A DNA stretch of 64,000 nucleotides from Melanopsichium pennsylvanicum (taxonomy: Eukaryota > Basidiomycota > Ustilaginomycetes > Ustilaginales): assembly GCA_900208305.1 (NCBI GenBank), contig OAPG01000002.1, positions 1,674,001-1,738,000 of the forward strand, read 5' to 3'. The position numbers and the translations under genes were made by a program. The notes under the pieces were generated by a model, which ran no database searches, was not told where the DNA came from, and saw only the letters and a program-made list of their open reading frames with translations. Positions 1 to 11,593 of this stretch are shown piece after piece. The stretch's first letter is position 1; each line of letters starts with the position of its first letter.

Positions 1-221
1 TTCCCCGTGGCCCCGTAGGGGTTCTATGGAAGTGCTTCGTTGAGGCTCAAAGAGACCAGGATCTGTGATTCATGATTAAGATCGGCAGTGTGTGCCTAAG
101 AATGGATCAAGTACAAAGAAATGTACGAAGGGGGAAAGATTGGAGGCGAGGTGCGGCGTTATTGTGAGATTTGGTTGTTCAAGAGACAAAATGCAGGGGA
201 AGAAAGGGGGGGAGGTGCGAT

Positions 222-1448
222 TCACTTTATTGCTTCTTTTCTCCTCTTCTTTTCTCTTTTTTGGCTTGGTGTGGCCAGGTCTTCTGCTTCATCTGTGACA
301 CCTGAAATTGACTTTCTCTTGCTCTTGTTCGAAGAGGATTTGGGACTCTTTGTCTTGACCACAACTTCGGGTTTCACCACGGATGCGGGTGTAGTCAACA
401 TTTTCAAATCATCATCATCATCATCAACAACAACATTTTGTGCAATCTCTGGTGCGGTTGGCGATTCATCCTCGTCTTGCCACCTGACCCTCCTTGGTGC
501 TGGTGGCGGTGTTGCGACTGCCTCGGTCTCTGAGCCTACTTCACTACCACCACCAATCATGTCACCACCTGTCGCAACTGCAGAAGAAGGAGTAAATCTC
601 GACCTTTGTTGTTTCGAACCCGCTGTTCCCAGCCCTAGTGCCTGAGATGGGAGGAGACTCTTTTTGAGGTAACTTCGGTCGAGTGTGGGAGGTGGACCTT
701 TGAACGGTTCTGGTAGAAGTGATCCGTGAAGGGACAGCATATGATTGGCGATGGTGAGGCTGATGACTGTAAACGATAGTTTGCCTGTGCTTCCACCGAG
801 CTTGGTTCCATCGGCTTTGTTCTTCCAGTGACCTAGGCCGTGATCTGTGCTAGCGATGATTTCGGATTCGTCATTGAGGACGAATTCCCATTCCTCTTCA
901 GGCAGATGGCTAGCAGGGATACTTGCGTTGAACAAGCCATACAAGAGCAGCGAGACGTGACTTGGGGAAGAAAGACAAATAGTGCCTTCCAGTACTTGGC
1001 CGATTATGGGACGCCAAACGACGCACTCGAATCCAACACTGGCAGTAGCGAAAGCAGAGTCGGCAGAGAAGAGCGCTGTATCTTGAAGGAAGCGTGTTGG
1101 TGAGTGAGTGATAAGTACACCAGAGAGCTGGGGTACGTAGCGCATAACGAGGGTATCCATGAGATCGGAAAAAGCAGAGTAGGGGTCATTGGACCACACG
1201 GGAGGGATAGGCAGGTTGAGGACGGGATACATGGTTACGAAAGCTGATGTGACCGTGCGAGAAGAGGTGGAAGTAGTGGAGGTCGAGGCGCCATCGTTGG
1301 CGAGGGTGAGAGGCAAGTCGGAGATCGAGGTGGTTGAGGTGGTTGAGGTGGTTGAGGTGGACTTGCGGCTCTTTTTTGATTTTGAGGAGGAGGAAGATGA
1401 CGACTTGGACTTTTTGTCCTTGCTACTTTTGGTCTTGTCCTTGGACAT
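222..1448 (-). CDS. RPA43: RNA polymerase I subunit Rpa43
   Basis: A 408-residue protein that resembles Rpa43, the Pol I stalk subunit that pairs with Rpa14 and is the docking site for Rrn3. After a Lys/Ser/Thr-rich N-terminus (about residues 1-65), residues 66-112 read like the N-terminal Rpb7-type fold (SAFVTMYPVLNLPIPP...). Residues 125-235 carry the OB-fold hallmarks GFECVVWRPIIGQVLEGT, HVSLLLYGLFNASIP and GHWKN. The tail is disordered and acidic, ending in a basic cluster near KREKKRRKEAIK, a probable nuclear or nucleolar signal. The frame extends upstream without an ATG; MSKDKTKSS at 1448 is the first ATG and is chosen as start. Repeats of a GGTTGAGGT-like unit at 1326-1358 encode a Thr/Ser tract. 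The gene is divergent from Ran. Family assignment is by recognition of these motifs, and I am fairly sure of it. Confidence 0.85.
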   Translation of the reverse strand: MSKDKTKSSKDKKSKSSSSSSSKSKKSRKSTSTTSTTSTTSISDLPLTLANDGASTSTTSTSSRTVTSAFVTMYPVLNLPIPPVWSNDPYSAFSDLMDTLVMRYVPQLSGVLITHSPTRFLQDTALFSADSAFATASVGFECVVWRPIIGQVLEGTICLSSPSHVSLLLYGLFNASIPASHLPEEEWEFVLNDESEIIASTDHGLGHWKNKADGTKLGGSTGKLSFTVISLTIANHMLSLHGSLLPEPFKGPPPTLDRSYLKKSLLPSQALGLGTAGSKQQRSRFTPSSAVATGGDMIGGGSEVGSETEAVATPPPAPRRVRWQDEDESPTAPEIAQNVVVDDDDDDLKMLTTPASVVKPEVVVKTKSPKSSSNKSKRKSISGVTDEAEDLATPSQKREKKRRKEAIK

Positions 1449-2356
1449 GATTGAAGGTATGAGAGCTTGAGGAGATGTTGTTACGACCGCAGAATGGGAT
1501 GGCTTCGAAGCAATGACCGATGGGTTTAGCAAGGGAGTGTCAAGCTTCAGAGCTCGAGAGATGGGTGCGAGTGACCAGTTGCAAAAAAAAAAAACAATTG
1601 ACGATGCTCGGGCTGCGAAGGGTGTCGACTGTATGGTCTCTGTTCAAGGTGACGCTGCATCAACTCCTAATGGTTGGTTGTTGGCTAACTTACATTACTC
1701 GCTGCTACCTGTCTGTCTGCACCCTTGAAATTTGAGCTGTCAAGAATGGAAAGGAAATTTTTTCTTCCCATACCAACTGTCACCTCCACAGTCTCGGCTT
1801 TCGGCATTCAAATCGCAATCTAAGCCATTCAACCCAATCGGGTCAATCCAGTCTGGAAATGTGGAGCTGAATCATTCAAAAGATGAAATCTGCAATCGAA
1901 CCAAATCGAGCAAGTGAAAAAATTCTTCGCATCCGCTTTGCCGCTGAACCAAGCGCGATTGGAATGTCATTCAATCCTCTCGATCACCAATTTTTTGTTG
2001 CGCAAGTTTGTCCTTGAAATTCGGTCTGGTCAAAAATTTGATTGACCTGCACTTCGGCTCAGCAATGTGAATGCTTGTTCAAAAAATTCAACAGGTCTTT
2101 TGTTTTCCCCTGCTGCACGTCCTTGCTTCGCCCGGTGTTGGTTGGCCTCACGTCACCGAAAACACAGCAGAGACAATTTCCAATTTCTCTCTCTCTCAGA
2201 GCAAAGTTGGCCAAACATGTTGAGCCCGCACAAATTAGCACCTCGAACAAGATTCAGACCAAAAGGATACCCAACGTAGTCTTACCACAATTCGATTCTC
2301 ATCACCTTCACCTCCACCGTCACCCGCACCCACACCCACACATCCTCATATTCAAA
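1449..2356. promoter_or_regulatory. Shared upstream region of RPA43 and Ran
   Basis: About 0.9 kb separates the two divergent starts, so both promoters should lie here. I see an A12 run at 1583-1594 and, just before the Ran ATG, a leader rich in C, A and T (2285-2350) with repeated CACC/CACA, typical of a highly expressed fungal gene. No convincing TATA box or further gene was found. Confidence 0.4.
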
Positions 2357-3010
2357 ATGTCCTCCGAAAACACCGAGATCCCCCAGTTTAAGCTCGTCCT
2401 CGTCGGTGACGGTGGTACCGGCAAGACCACCTTTGTCAAGCGCCACTTGACCGGAGAGTTCGAGAAGAAGTACATTGCCACCCTCGGTGTCGAGGTCCAC
2501 CCTCTTCAGTTCCACACCAACTTTGGCACCATTTGTTTTAACGTTTGGGACACTGCCGGACAGGAGAAGTTTGGTGGTCTTCGTGATGGATACTACATCC
2601 AGGGTCAGTGTGGTATCATCATGTTCGATGTGACTTCGCGTATCACCTACAAGAACGTTCCCAACTGGCACAGAGATTTGGAGAGGGTTTGCGAGAACAT
2701 CCCCATCGTTCTCTGCGGTAACAAGGTTGATGTCAAGGAGAGGAAGGTCAAGACCGGTGCCGTCACTTTCCACCGCAAGAAGAACTTGCAGTACTTTGAA
2801 ATCTCGGCCAAGTCCAACTACAACTTTGAAAAGCCTTTCCTTTGGCTCGCAAGGAAGCTCGTTGGTAACCCCACACTCGAATTCGCTGCCGCTCCCGCGC
2901 TTGCCCCTCCCGAGGTCCAGGTCGACGAGCAGCTCATGGCCCAATACAACGCAGAGCTCCAGGCCGCCGCTGCCGCTCCTTTGCCCGACGAGGACGATGG
3001 CGATCTTTAA
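2357..3010 (+). CDS. GSP1: GTP-binding nuclear protein Ran
   Basis: A 217-residue Ran GTPase, the small G protein that gives direction to nuclear import and export and acts in spindle and nuclear envelope assembly. All G boxes are intact: P-loop GDGGTGKT (17-24), switch I T42, WDTAGQE (64-70, with catalytic Q69), NKVD (122-125) and ISAKSN. The basic stretch KERKVK and the acidic C-terminal end DEDDGDL, which binds Ran-binding proteins, are present. Length and residue numbering match Ran almost exactly, and no insertions are seen. The frame stays open upstream to 2042 without an ATG; the ATG at 2357 (TCAAA before it) gives the family N-terminus. The gene is intronless. Confidence 0.97.
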   Translation: MSSENTEIPQFKLVLVGDGGTGKTTFVKRHLTGEFEKKYIATLGVEVHPLQFHTNFGTICFNVWDTAGQEKFGGLRDGYYIQGQCGIIMFDVTSRITYKNVPNWHRDLERVCENIPIVLCGNKVDVKERKVKTGAVTFHRKKNLQYFEISAKSNYNFEKPFLWLARKLVGNPTLEFAAAPALAPPEVQVDEQLMAQYNAELQAAAAAPLPDEDDGDL

Positions 3011-6000
3011 ACCAAAATCATCGCACTTTAATGTTTACTTACAGCAACTTCATCAATCTCAAGCCTTTGCGTGGGTTTCCACCACTGAAGCACCTGCTGC
3101 GAGGCTGTGCCAGAACAAAACATCTTCTCTTTACTATCATCTGGCACCTCATCCCCCAAATTCGTAAATCATACCTGCATTCTGTCCGCACCAGCTTCTT
3201 TCGAATGCCAATTCTTCCGGTTCCAGCTTCTTTCTTGATGATGGTTGTTTCCTGGGTGTGCTTGTGTCCAATCATGTGTGTCTTCCAAACTGCGTCCTCG
3301 CTTGTCAAGTTTTGCGAAAGGTGGTTTGTCGAAGAGCGCCGAATTATTTCTGAGTTGTTAGATTTAACTCTACAAGTTCCAATGCGTGAAATACTCGTGC
3401 GATAAATGGGTCGAGGGTTTCAAGGCCATGTGGCGATGCATCTCCCTCTTGGGTAGGGACTGGTGCTCATGCATATTTGATCGGAAACGCGTCGAGAGGC
3501 TGCGCACGGGACACTCGGACTGGAGAAAGCCTGGCGATCAACCAGGTTTCGAAATTGGCACGCGACACGGTCAATTCGGTACAGTTAGTCAACCTAACTT
3601 GTGCTTGATCTGCGGCTCAGGACCAAAAAGCATTGCTTGATCGAGCTTCCCTTAGCTTTGAGCTCAAAACGCTCGACGAATTCCATTGCCTTTGCTCGAA
3701 CAGTCTCAATTTCCAGAGCGCTTGAGAAAGAGCTTATGTAGAACATGACTGTGCCAAGAATCCCACCACTTGGAAACCATACTTTGCTTGCACATTCTTA
3801 CACTTTCTGAGCGGGATAAGGAGCAAAGCCGTGAGTGATTTCTCTGAGAGAGAGAGGTCAACTTAGACTCAGCTCGGAATGAAGCGGAGACAGGTACAGT
3901 AAATCTACAGTAGTGACCAAAAGATCGTGAGACTCCCTTTCTCTCTCACTCTGAGATCACGCCAGCCTTAAAACTTGAGTGTAGACTGGAAGAGAATGAT
4001 TTCAAAAATAGGCGTCAGCGGTTGCCCGTGCCATTTTCTGGACGATACATGATGGGCTCGTGCAGGACTGGTTTGAGTGGTGTGCTTGACCGAGAGCTGG
4101 GAAAAGTGGCTTTTGGCGGTTGTGGTTTGTGACTTTCAAGGGCTTGGCCCTCGGTGCACCGCATCTCTCTCTATGCTAGGAACCTCAAGGACTTCTTTTC
4201 CTCTGGTCTTGTTTGGACTTGGACAGGCACAGACGCACAAGCCGACTCGAAGGTGCAGCGCTCGCGCGCATCACGCACAACTTGCCTCGGTCAGTTCTCG
4301 CTAAGTCTGGCCTATTTGAAAAGGACAACACCGTTCTTGCGCCTGATCAGCAACATCCCAGGAAGCACGGCATCCAACGCGCTGCCCAGCTCACCAGGAA
4401 TTCGCAGCCCCCAGAATGACAATAATTTGGCAGCTTTAGTGTGGTTGCGCGTGTGTGTGCGATGCGGAAGCTTGCGTGTGTGATGTGCTGTGTTGTGGGC
4501 CCGTTGGTTGATTATTTTCCAGGGTTCCAAATCACTCTCATTCTCACACTCTCACCCTTCCCTACCTTACCTTTTCCGGTCTTCTTCATCCTCCCTTCTT
4601 CCCCGATTCCAGAGGGAATTGAATTTGAATCCAACTTGCCAATCCGAAAAGGAAGAAAAAGAAAAAGAGAAAAAAGAAGAAAAAAAAACCGATCAAATGC
4701 TAATCATCTCCCCTTGCTTTCGTCGCGCTGTCGTCTCTTGCGGTCTGTCTCACATGCGGCCACCCCCTGCTTGTTTCTCTGCCCTTCTACCGCATCTTGT
4801 CGTTACTCGCTCGGCGCGTTGAAGCCCCCAATATTTTCCAATATTTTCACAACTTAGAATATCTGAAATCGACTTGTAGTCCGTGAGTGGGCGCATTTTG
4901 TAATCCTATCACAATCGTCGCGCTTGCCCGCCACTTGGCCAGTGTGAGAATGTGTGTTGTATGTGGGCGAGTGAGTACAGTAGTGGCGCTGCCTTGTGTT
5001 GTGCTGGACTCGTATCGCTCCCATCTGTTCACCAAACTCGCCTCTAACTTACCCCAAATCCGCTTGGATTCGCGTCCCCTTTCTGGCCAGTTTTCTCTGC
5101 GTGTGCGCTGAGCTGTGTGTCCTTTCGCTCTATCCTTTCATCCGCACACACTCCCAATTCGTTGGCCTGTTCTGTCTGTCCGTCTGTCCGCGTCCCACTG
5201 CGCTGCCAAACCTCACACCTTCCTTCGCCCGTTATCATCATCACTCTGACTCGCCCACCATCACCATTAAGTGTCGCTTGACCCATCATCCATCTACATC
5301 CACCTGTTCAGCTCAGGGTGAGTATCCCATCTATGCCATTCCGCCAATCCACACCCAGAACGCGTGCCCCGCGCCCGCTCCACATTCAGTATCAACAACA
5401 TCTGCATCTTGCCCGCCGTTGTGTCCGCCACCTCATCTCGGGACTACCGCATTCTGCAATCTTCCTCACGATTAGCATTTCTCAACAGCTTTCGTCGAGC
5501 CTTTGCGCCAACATCAGCGTATCTACTTGCTATCAGAAAGAAGGTTGGCCCATCGTTCTTGTCCATCGGTGCGATTTCGACGGCGACTCCGCTTCCTGCA
5601 TCCCAACGACTTGCGTAATCTTGTCAAACACAAATGCACATTGATACCAGCAATGACTACTGGAGCTTATCAGCATTGTGATTTCATTGGTTGAAACCTG
5701 CGTCGAACGTTCTATATCATTGCGATGGGCTCGTCGATGCTGCGACTATTCCACAATGCACACCGGCGATTTCTTTGTTTTAAGACAACACCGCTTCGAA
5801 CACGGCGCACCGAATTGCAATCAATCCAGCGTCGAAAGCGGCTCATAGTGGCATTCAACCTCTTCCGAGGTGCTCATCCATTGTGGCAGTGCTAGCTCAG
5901 TTTCAAATTCATCAATTTTCGCAACCTTGGACAATGTCGTTTCTCGGGTCAATCGTCGAGCTTTTCAGTATTTCCACAAGCAGCTGCTGACTCTTTCCAC

Positions 6001-6080
6001 TTCTACTGCTCGCAACATCTCCTTCTTGACCTGAACAGCTTTCAACTTCACCCTAGAACTTTTTCATAACCATCTTCACA
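3011..6080. other. Gene-free interval between Ran and 14-3-3
   Basis: Three kilobases with only short overlapping frames that look random. A palindromic motif copy lies at 3895-3912. From about 4500 the plus strand becomes strongly pyrimidine-rich, with many TCT, CTC and CATC runs to 6080, which suggests a long promoter and leader for the 14-3-3 gene. GGTGAGTATCC near 5318 could be a donor of a leader intron, but I cannot place its acceptor with confidence. Confidence 0.4.
3895..3912. repeat. Dispersed palindromic motif, copy 1
   Basis: The 18 bases TACAGTAAATCTACAGTA form an imperfect direct and inverted arrangement of TACAGTA around an AT-rich core. Similar sites recur between genes elsewhere in the window (17.1, 17.6, 36.8, 53.3, 63.1 and 63.5 kb). 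Confidence 0.5.
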
Positions 6081-7208
6081 ATGCCTGAATCTCGAGAGGA
6101 CTCCGTCTACCTTGCCAAGCTCGCCGAGCAGGCTGAGCGATACGAGGGTAAGCTTAAATACAGTTAAAATTTTCGTTGTTGACTCGCGTCGTGCAGCACG
6201 ATGATCGCGAGAGCGATCGCATCAAAGTGTTGCAAAGCGCATACATCAGATGGCTGAACAGAGGGCAAAAACAAAGTCTCAAATCAGACAACGAGACCGA
6301 GGTTCCATCAGTCTGACCTTTCTTGAACCTTGTTGATTTGTTTCGCAATTGCAGAGATGGTTGAGAACATGAAGCGCGTCGCTTCGTCCGACCAGGAGCT
6401 CACTGTTGAAGAGCGTAACCTCCTTTCCGTCGCCTACAAGAATGTCATCGGTGCCCGCCGTGCCTCGTGGCGCATCGTCTCCTCCATCGAGCAGAAGGAG
6501 GAGTCCAAGGGTAACGAGACCCAGGTTTCGATGATCAAGACCTACCGTGAAAAGATCGAGGCTGAGCTCGCCCAGATTTGCGAGGACATTCTTGACGTTT
6601 TGGACAAGCACCTCATCCCCTCTGCCGCTTCCGGTGAGAGCAAGGTCTTCTACCACAAGATGTACGTATCTTTCAACTTGAAGAAGCCCTTTTGAGGATC
6701 CAATCGAGGTTTCAAATGGCTCTTTTATTAGCATACGGGTTTACCATTGACTGACACGTGCTTTTTGTCGCTCTCCTTTTTTTTTCCCGCAATTCACAGG
6801 AAGGGTGACTACCACCGATACCTCGCCGAGTTCGCCACCGGTGACAAGCGCAAGGATTCTGCCGACAAGTCGCTCGAGGCTTACAAGGCTGCTTCGGATG
6901 TTGCCGTCACCGAGCTCCCCCCTACCCACCCCATCCGTTTGGGTCTCGCCCTCAACTTCTCGGTCTTCTACTACGAGATTTTGAACTCGCCCGACCGTGC
7001 TTGCCATCTCGCCAAGCAGGCGTTCGACGACGCCATTGCCGAGCTCGACACGCTCTCCGAGGAGAGCTACAAGGACTCGACCCTCATCATGCAGCTCCTC
7101 CGTGACAACCTTACCCTCTGGACTTCGGACATGCAAGATTCCGAGAAGCCTGCTGAGGCCGCCGCTGCTGAGCCGGCTGCTGAGGCCAAGGGTGAGGAGG
7201 CTGCCTAA
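6081..7208 (+). CDS. BMH1: 14-3-3 protein
   Basis: A spliced gene: exons 6081-6147, 6355-6661 and 6800-7208 give 260 residues. Introns start GTAAGC and GTACGT and end GCAG and ACAG; both junctions restore the family reading ([19 protein letters not shown] and [16 protein letters not shown]). 14-3-3 proteins are dimeric adaptors that bind phosphoserine/threonine peptides in many signalling routes. The hallmark segments are present: [47 protein letters not shown] and [16 protein letters not shown]. The acidic/Ala tail after about residue 235 is variable, as usual. Codon use is the biased, C-ending type of highly expressed fungal genes, as in Ran. The first exon is short (22 codons). I am very sure of the product and the splice sites. 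Confidence 0.97.
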
Positions 7209-8623
7209 ACGTGCAGAGCTACAGAATTGAAAGTAAAAATGTTCCTTCCTCCTCTTCCCCTGCTTCCCCTTGATTTCTTCACCCTCCAGTTCTTCGTTTC
7301 CTGTGTCCTCACGTCACTTGGAGGCCGTCGCTTTCGTCTCGCAATCCCCCACTCCGCCCGTCTTGTCGCTGATCGACTGATGTTCACGTTGCTTAAAAGA
7401 GGTGCATCATCTTGATCGGGCGTTTTTTTACTTTCGTTTGTGTATCAGCAGCGGTGTAGATGCGGTTCGAGATGATTGTTGCGGCCTCTCATCCGGCACA
7501 GTTACATCGACTGGTCTCGATGGGATTAGCTCAGGGGGTTCAAGAGAACGTGCTGTGTACCTGTATTACGATCAGGTCATGTTACCGAATATCTTTCATT
7601 CGACGTCGTGCTATATCCAGAACAACTTTTCAAAGTCCATCCATGCTGAAGAGTGTGTACTGCGCTTGTGAAGAGTGCTTTCTGGGATGAGATGAGGAGT
7701 ATAGAAAGCGGGCGAGAAGGATTGAATTTTTCATAGATTGCCGCCTGAGACGGTGCGACGAGACGGAGTCAGCAGCCCATGACAGTAGAGCGAGCGGCTT
7801 TGGCTGCGCAAGGGATCGTCGTAAAGACAAGACACAAAGATGACCAGCATCGGCATGCCAAAGACAGCCATAGTTTGTAAAGGCAAGCTGAGATGTTCTA
7901 ACCAAATTCCAGGATCTCCTGAAGGGCTTTCTTTTCGTCCGTTGATCCGTCTTTGAGATGGATACCTACTGACGCTGAACTTGATTTGGCATGATTGCCG
8001 TTCGAGATATAACAAGCAGGTTAGATTGCATCAGGAGAAGGTTGGAAGCTTTGAAAATGTCATCAGCACGGACCCGCTTACGACTTGGGAGCTCGGCCAA
8101 CCCGAAATTCGCGCCACAGGAGCGCTTTGTCTGTTTTTGTCTGCCGGCACTTGCGGCATTGCGTGCCGCAGGCCCTCGATGGGACAGCACAGCACAGCGC
8201 ATCAAATACGCCAATTTACACATAATTCCACCTGTGTTTGGTTGTGCTTCTCAAATCACTTTGAGCAACCTTCCCTTTGTCTTCGTGTTTACCACCCAAT
8301 ACGCTACACCTCTCTTGCTCAAGGCGTTCCAGTACTTGGCTACGATCAGCACGGGGCGTACCAATCACCGATCGGATTCTCCTGGAGCATCGCAAGCATC
8401 AAGCTGTACAGATCATTGCTACCTCCACCTTACCAACACACCATATCATTGTTCTACTCGATCTTGCTCGCAGCTGCCTTCATCAGGTCTTATTCAAATA
8501 CGATCAGCCAGCAGTGATTGGACTGCCGATAGGACTCAAGGTATTTGACAGGCGCCACACAGCAGCTCCCGTACAACCAATTGCCGACCTGGGAGGACGG
8601 CAGGATTACATTCTGAATCCATC
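7209..8623. other. Intergenic region upstream of AP-2 alpha
   Basis: About 1.4 kb after 14-3-3. Two overlapping open frames near 7981-8548 resemble no family and have no biased codon use. I take the interval as the 14-3-3 terminator plus the AP-2 alpha promoter and leader. Confidence 0.4.
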
Positions 8624-11593
8624 ATGACGTCCAATTCCTCGTCCTCCATGAGAGGATTGACGCAGTACATTGCAGACCTACGAGCATGTCGAGTCCGTGA
8701 ACTCGAAGAGCGACGAATCAACAAGGAGATGGCCCACATCCGCTCAAAGTTCAAAGAAGGCAATCTCGACGGCTACCAAAAGAAGAAGTATCTCTCCAAG
8801 ATTGTCTTTACCTACATTCTCGGTTATCCGGTCGATATCGGACACATGGAAGCGGTCAACCTCATCGCCAGCAACAAATACTCAGAGAAGCAGATCGGCT
8901 ACCTTGCTATTACTTTGCTTATGCATGAGAACTCTGACATTGTGCGTTTGGTCGTCAATTCGATTCGCAAGGATTTGGACGAGATTAGCGAAGTCAACAA
9001 CTGCCTGGCACTTCATGCGATCGCAAACATTGGCGGCAAGGAGATGGCCGAGGCCTTGGCGGGAGACGTGCACCGCTTGTTGATTTCGCCCACCTCGAGG
9101 AGCTTTGTCAAGAAGAAGGCGGCCTTGACGCTGCTGAGGCTGTACAGGAAACACCCAGAGGTGCTCCCGGCAGAGGATTGGGCATTGCGCATCATTGCCA
9201 TCATGGACGATGATGATCTCGGTGTGGCTCTGGCAGTGACGAGTCTGGTGATGACGATGGCACAAGATCACCCAGAGGCATTTGCAAGCTCATACCAAAA
9301 AGCCGTGTACCGTATGCACAGAATCGTGGTGGACAATGACTTCACCGCCGAGTACGTTTATTACAAGGTCCCCATCCCGTGGCTTCAAGTAAAGCTTCTG
9401 CGTCTACTCCAGTACTATCCCGCGCCAGAAGATCCGACCTTACGACGCACCATCGAGACAATCCTCGACACCATCATCAACAACTCTCAGGTTAGCCCTA
9501 AAAACGTGCAACACAATAACGCGCAGAACGCAATCTTGTTCGAAGCGATCAACCTCGCAATTCAACTCGACACGGAATCGCCTGTCGTCGCCAAAGCCTC
9601 TGTCCTTCTTGGTCGCTTCATTCTCTCCCGCGAGACCAACGTCCGATATCTCGGTCTCGACACCATGGCCCATCTCGCAGCCTGTGCCGAGAGCCTCGAA
9701 CCCATCAAGATGCACCAAAACACAATCATCCTCTCGCTTCGAGACAAGGACATCTCTGTGCGTCGTCGCGGAGTCGATTTGCTGTATAGCATGTGCGATG
9801 TCACCAACGCCAAAGTCATCGTATCAGAGTTGCTCAAGTACATGCAGGTTGCAGACTACGCCTTGAGGGAGGAGATGGTCTTGAAGATCGCCATCCTGAC
9901 AGAGAAGTTTGCGACAGAATACAACTGGTACGTGGATACGATTCTGCAGTTGATCAGTTCGGCTGGAGATCACGTAAGTGAGGAGGTTTGGTATAGAGTC
10001 ATTCAGATTGTGGTGAACAATGAGGATGTGCAAGAGTACGCGGCGACCAAGGTGCTTGAGCACCTCAAATCGAGCACATGTCATGAGAACATGATCAAAG
10101 TTGGCGGATACATTCTCGGAGAGTTTGGCCATCTGATTGCAAACGATCAGGGTGCGAGTCCGATCGAGCAGTTCCACACGCTTCACTCGAGATCGCATCT
10201 ATGCTCGCAGTCGACGAGAGCACTGTTGCTTTCGACGTACGTGAAATGGTTAAATTTGTTCCCCGAGATTCGCGAGCAGGTTCTCTACGTGCTCAACAGG
10301 TATCGCCACGTGCTGGATGCGGAATTGCAGCAGAGGGCGTGTGAATATGTAGCGCTGGCCGAGATGCCGGACGATGACCTGCTGCAGGCGGTATGTGATG
10401 AAATGCCGCCGTTTGCGGAGAGGAGCTCATTGCTGCTGTCTCGTTTGCACAAAAAGCACACGGATACAGAGGACAAGCGAACGTGGATCATTGGTGGCAA
10501 AGATACGAACAGAGGAAGGGATCAGGCGAGGCTGGAGAGTCTTAAGAAGGGCAAGGCTAACGGTGGCGCTATGCCAACAGGCAATGTCGGAGGTAATGTC
10601 ATTCCTGCAGGGCATACCAGCGGCGCAGTCACTGCCGATTCGATGCGCAACGGTCCCAATGACGATGCAGAAAATGTGCTTGCAGGTTTGGAAGGTCTCG
10701 ACATGAACGCCCCTACCCCAGGCGGAGGCGAAGATGCAGGTCTTCTTTCGGAACAACCGCTGATCTCGCACGACTCCGCATCCTCTACGCCTGCTGCAAC
10801 CACTCCTTCGACGCCACTCGGTAACAAGCCTATGTCCGCTGGGGCAGAAAGGTTCTTCCAACGCCTCTGCTTCGCTGCCGAAGGAGTGCTGTACGAAGAC
10901 AGCCAGATTCAGATTGGGCTCAAGACCGAATACCACGCCCATCAAGGTAGACTGGCTTTGTACTTTGGAAACAAGATCGCGGTCAACTTTTCGTCGTTTA
11001 CCGTCAATGTTCGTTCCCAAGATCCAAACGCTCTCAGCGTTACCGTACCAAAGATCCCGACCAACATGTTGGGTGGCATGACCCAGGCTCAAACACTCGT
11101 GCTCATCGAGTGCAAGGACTTGTTCACAGCTCCGCCAATACTCGAAGTATCGTACCTCGCCGGATCGTTGCAGGAAATCCGACTGCGCCTTCCTGTGTTG
11201 ATGACAAAGTTCATCGAGCCTGTTCAACTTGGAGCCAGTGACTTTTTCGAGCGATGGCGTCAGATCGGTGGTGCACCGCGCGAAGCGCAAAAGATCTTTG
11301 GATTCAAACTCTCGCCCACCAGTGGCGAGGTGGATGTGACGAGGCAAAGGAGGATCGTCGAAGGCGCAAGGTTGCAAGTGCTCGATCGGGTGGATGCCAA
11401 CCCGAACAACAGTGTGGCTGCGGGAGTATTGCATATGGCTGATGCGGGTAAAGTTGGATGCTTGTTGAGGTTGGAACCCAACAAAGACGCAAAGTTGGCA
11501 AGGTTGACAGTCCGAACGACCAACGATCTGGCTAGTGCGGAATTGCTCAGGGTTCTCTTGGCTGTTTTGGGCACGGATCAAGGTAAGCTGTAA
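8624..11593 (+). CDS. AP-2 complex subunit alpha (alpha-adaptin)
   Basis: A 989-residue large subunit of the AP-2 clathrin adaptor, which selects cargo at the plasma membrane for endocytosis. The N-terminal trunk (1 to about 620) starts MRGLTQYIADLRACRVRELE and carries the phosphoinositide-binding lysines K53-K55 in GYQKKKYLSK. Alpha-solenoid repeats follow, with typical lines such as YLGLDTMAHLA and LRDKDISVRRRGVDLLYSMC. A Gly/Ala/Pro-rich hinge (about 640-735) links to the appendage domain (about 740-989: FFQRLCFAAEGVLYEDSQIQ..., MLGGMTQAQTLVLIECKDLF) that binds endocytic accessory proteins. Length equals that of known alpha subunits. The ATG at 8624 gives the conserved N-terminus. No intron. 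Very sure. Confidence 0.95.
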   Translation: MTSNSSSSMRGLTQYIADLRACRVRELEERRINKEMAHIRSKFKEGNLDGYQKKKYLSKIVFTYILGYPVDIGHMEAVNLIASNKYSEKQIGYLAITLLMHENSDIVRLVVNSIRKDLDEISEVNNCLALHAIANIGGKEMAEALAGDVHRLLISPTSRSFVKKKAALTLLRLYRKHPEVLPAEDWALRIIAIMDDDDLGVALAVTSLVMTMAQDHPEAFASSYQKAVYRMHRIVVDNDFTAEYVYYKVPIPWLQVKLLRLLQYYPAPEDPTLRRTIETILDTIINNSQVSPKNVQHNNAQNAILFEAINLAIQLDTESPVVAKASVLLGRFILSRETNVRYLGLDTMAHLAACAESLEPIKMHQNTIILSLRDKDISVRRRGVDLLYSMCDVTNAKVIVSELLKYMQVADYALREEMVLKIAILTEKFATEYNWYVDTILQLISSAGDHVSEEVWYRVIQIVVNNEDVQEYAATKVLEHLKSSTCHENMIKVGGYILGEFGHLIANDQGASPIEQFHTLHSRSHLCSQSTRALLLSTYVKWLNLFPEIREQVLYVLNRYRHVLDAELQQRACEYVALAEMPDDDLLQAVCDEMPPFAERSSLLLSRLHKKHTDTEDKRTWIIGGKDTNRGRDQARLESLKKGKANGGAMPTGNVGGNVIPAGHTSGAVTADSMRNGPNDDAENVLAGLEGLDMNAPTPGGGEDAGLLSEQPLISHDSASSTPAATTPSTPLGNKPMSAGAERFFQRLCFAAEGVLYEDSQIQIGLKTEYHAHQGRLALYFGNKIAVNFSSFTVNVRSQDPNALSVTVPKIPTNMLGGMTQAQTLVLIECKDLFTAPPILEVSYLAGSLQEIRLRLPVLMTKFIEPVQLGASDFFERWRQIGGAPREAQKIFGFKLSPTSGEVDVTRQRRIVEGARLQVLDRVDANPNNSVAAGVLHMADAGKVGCLLRLEPNKDAKLARLTVRTTNDLASAELLRVLLAVLGTDQGKL

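Noticed and set aside
1326..1358. Tandem GGTTGAGGT-like repeat
   Set aside because: Lies inside the RPA43 coding region and simply encodes a Thr/Ser tract; not a separate element.
2042..2356. In-frame N-terminal extension of Ran
   Set aside because: No ATG opens it, and the Ran family start is at 2357; this is leader sequence.
7981..8548. Two overlapping plus-strand frames of about 180 codons
   Set aside because: Both are open over the same DNA without family resemblance; more likely the AP-2 alpha upstream region.
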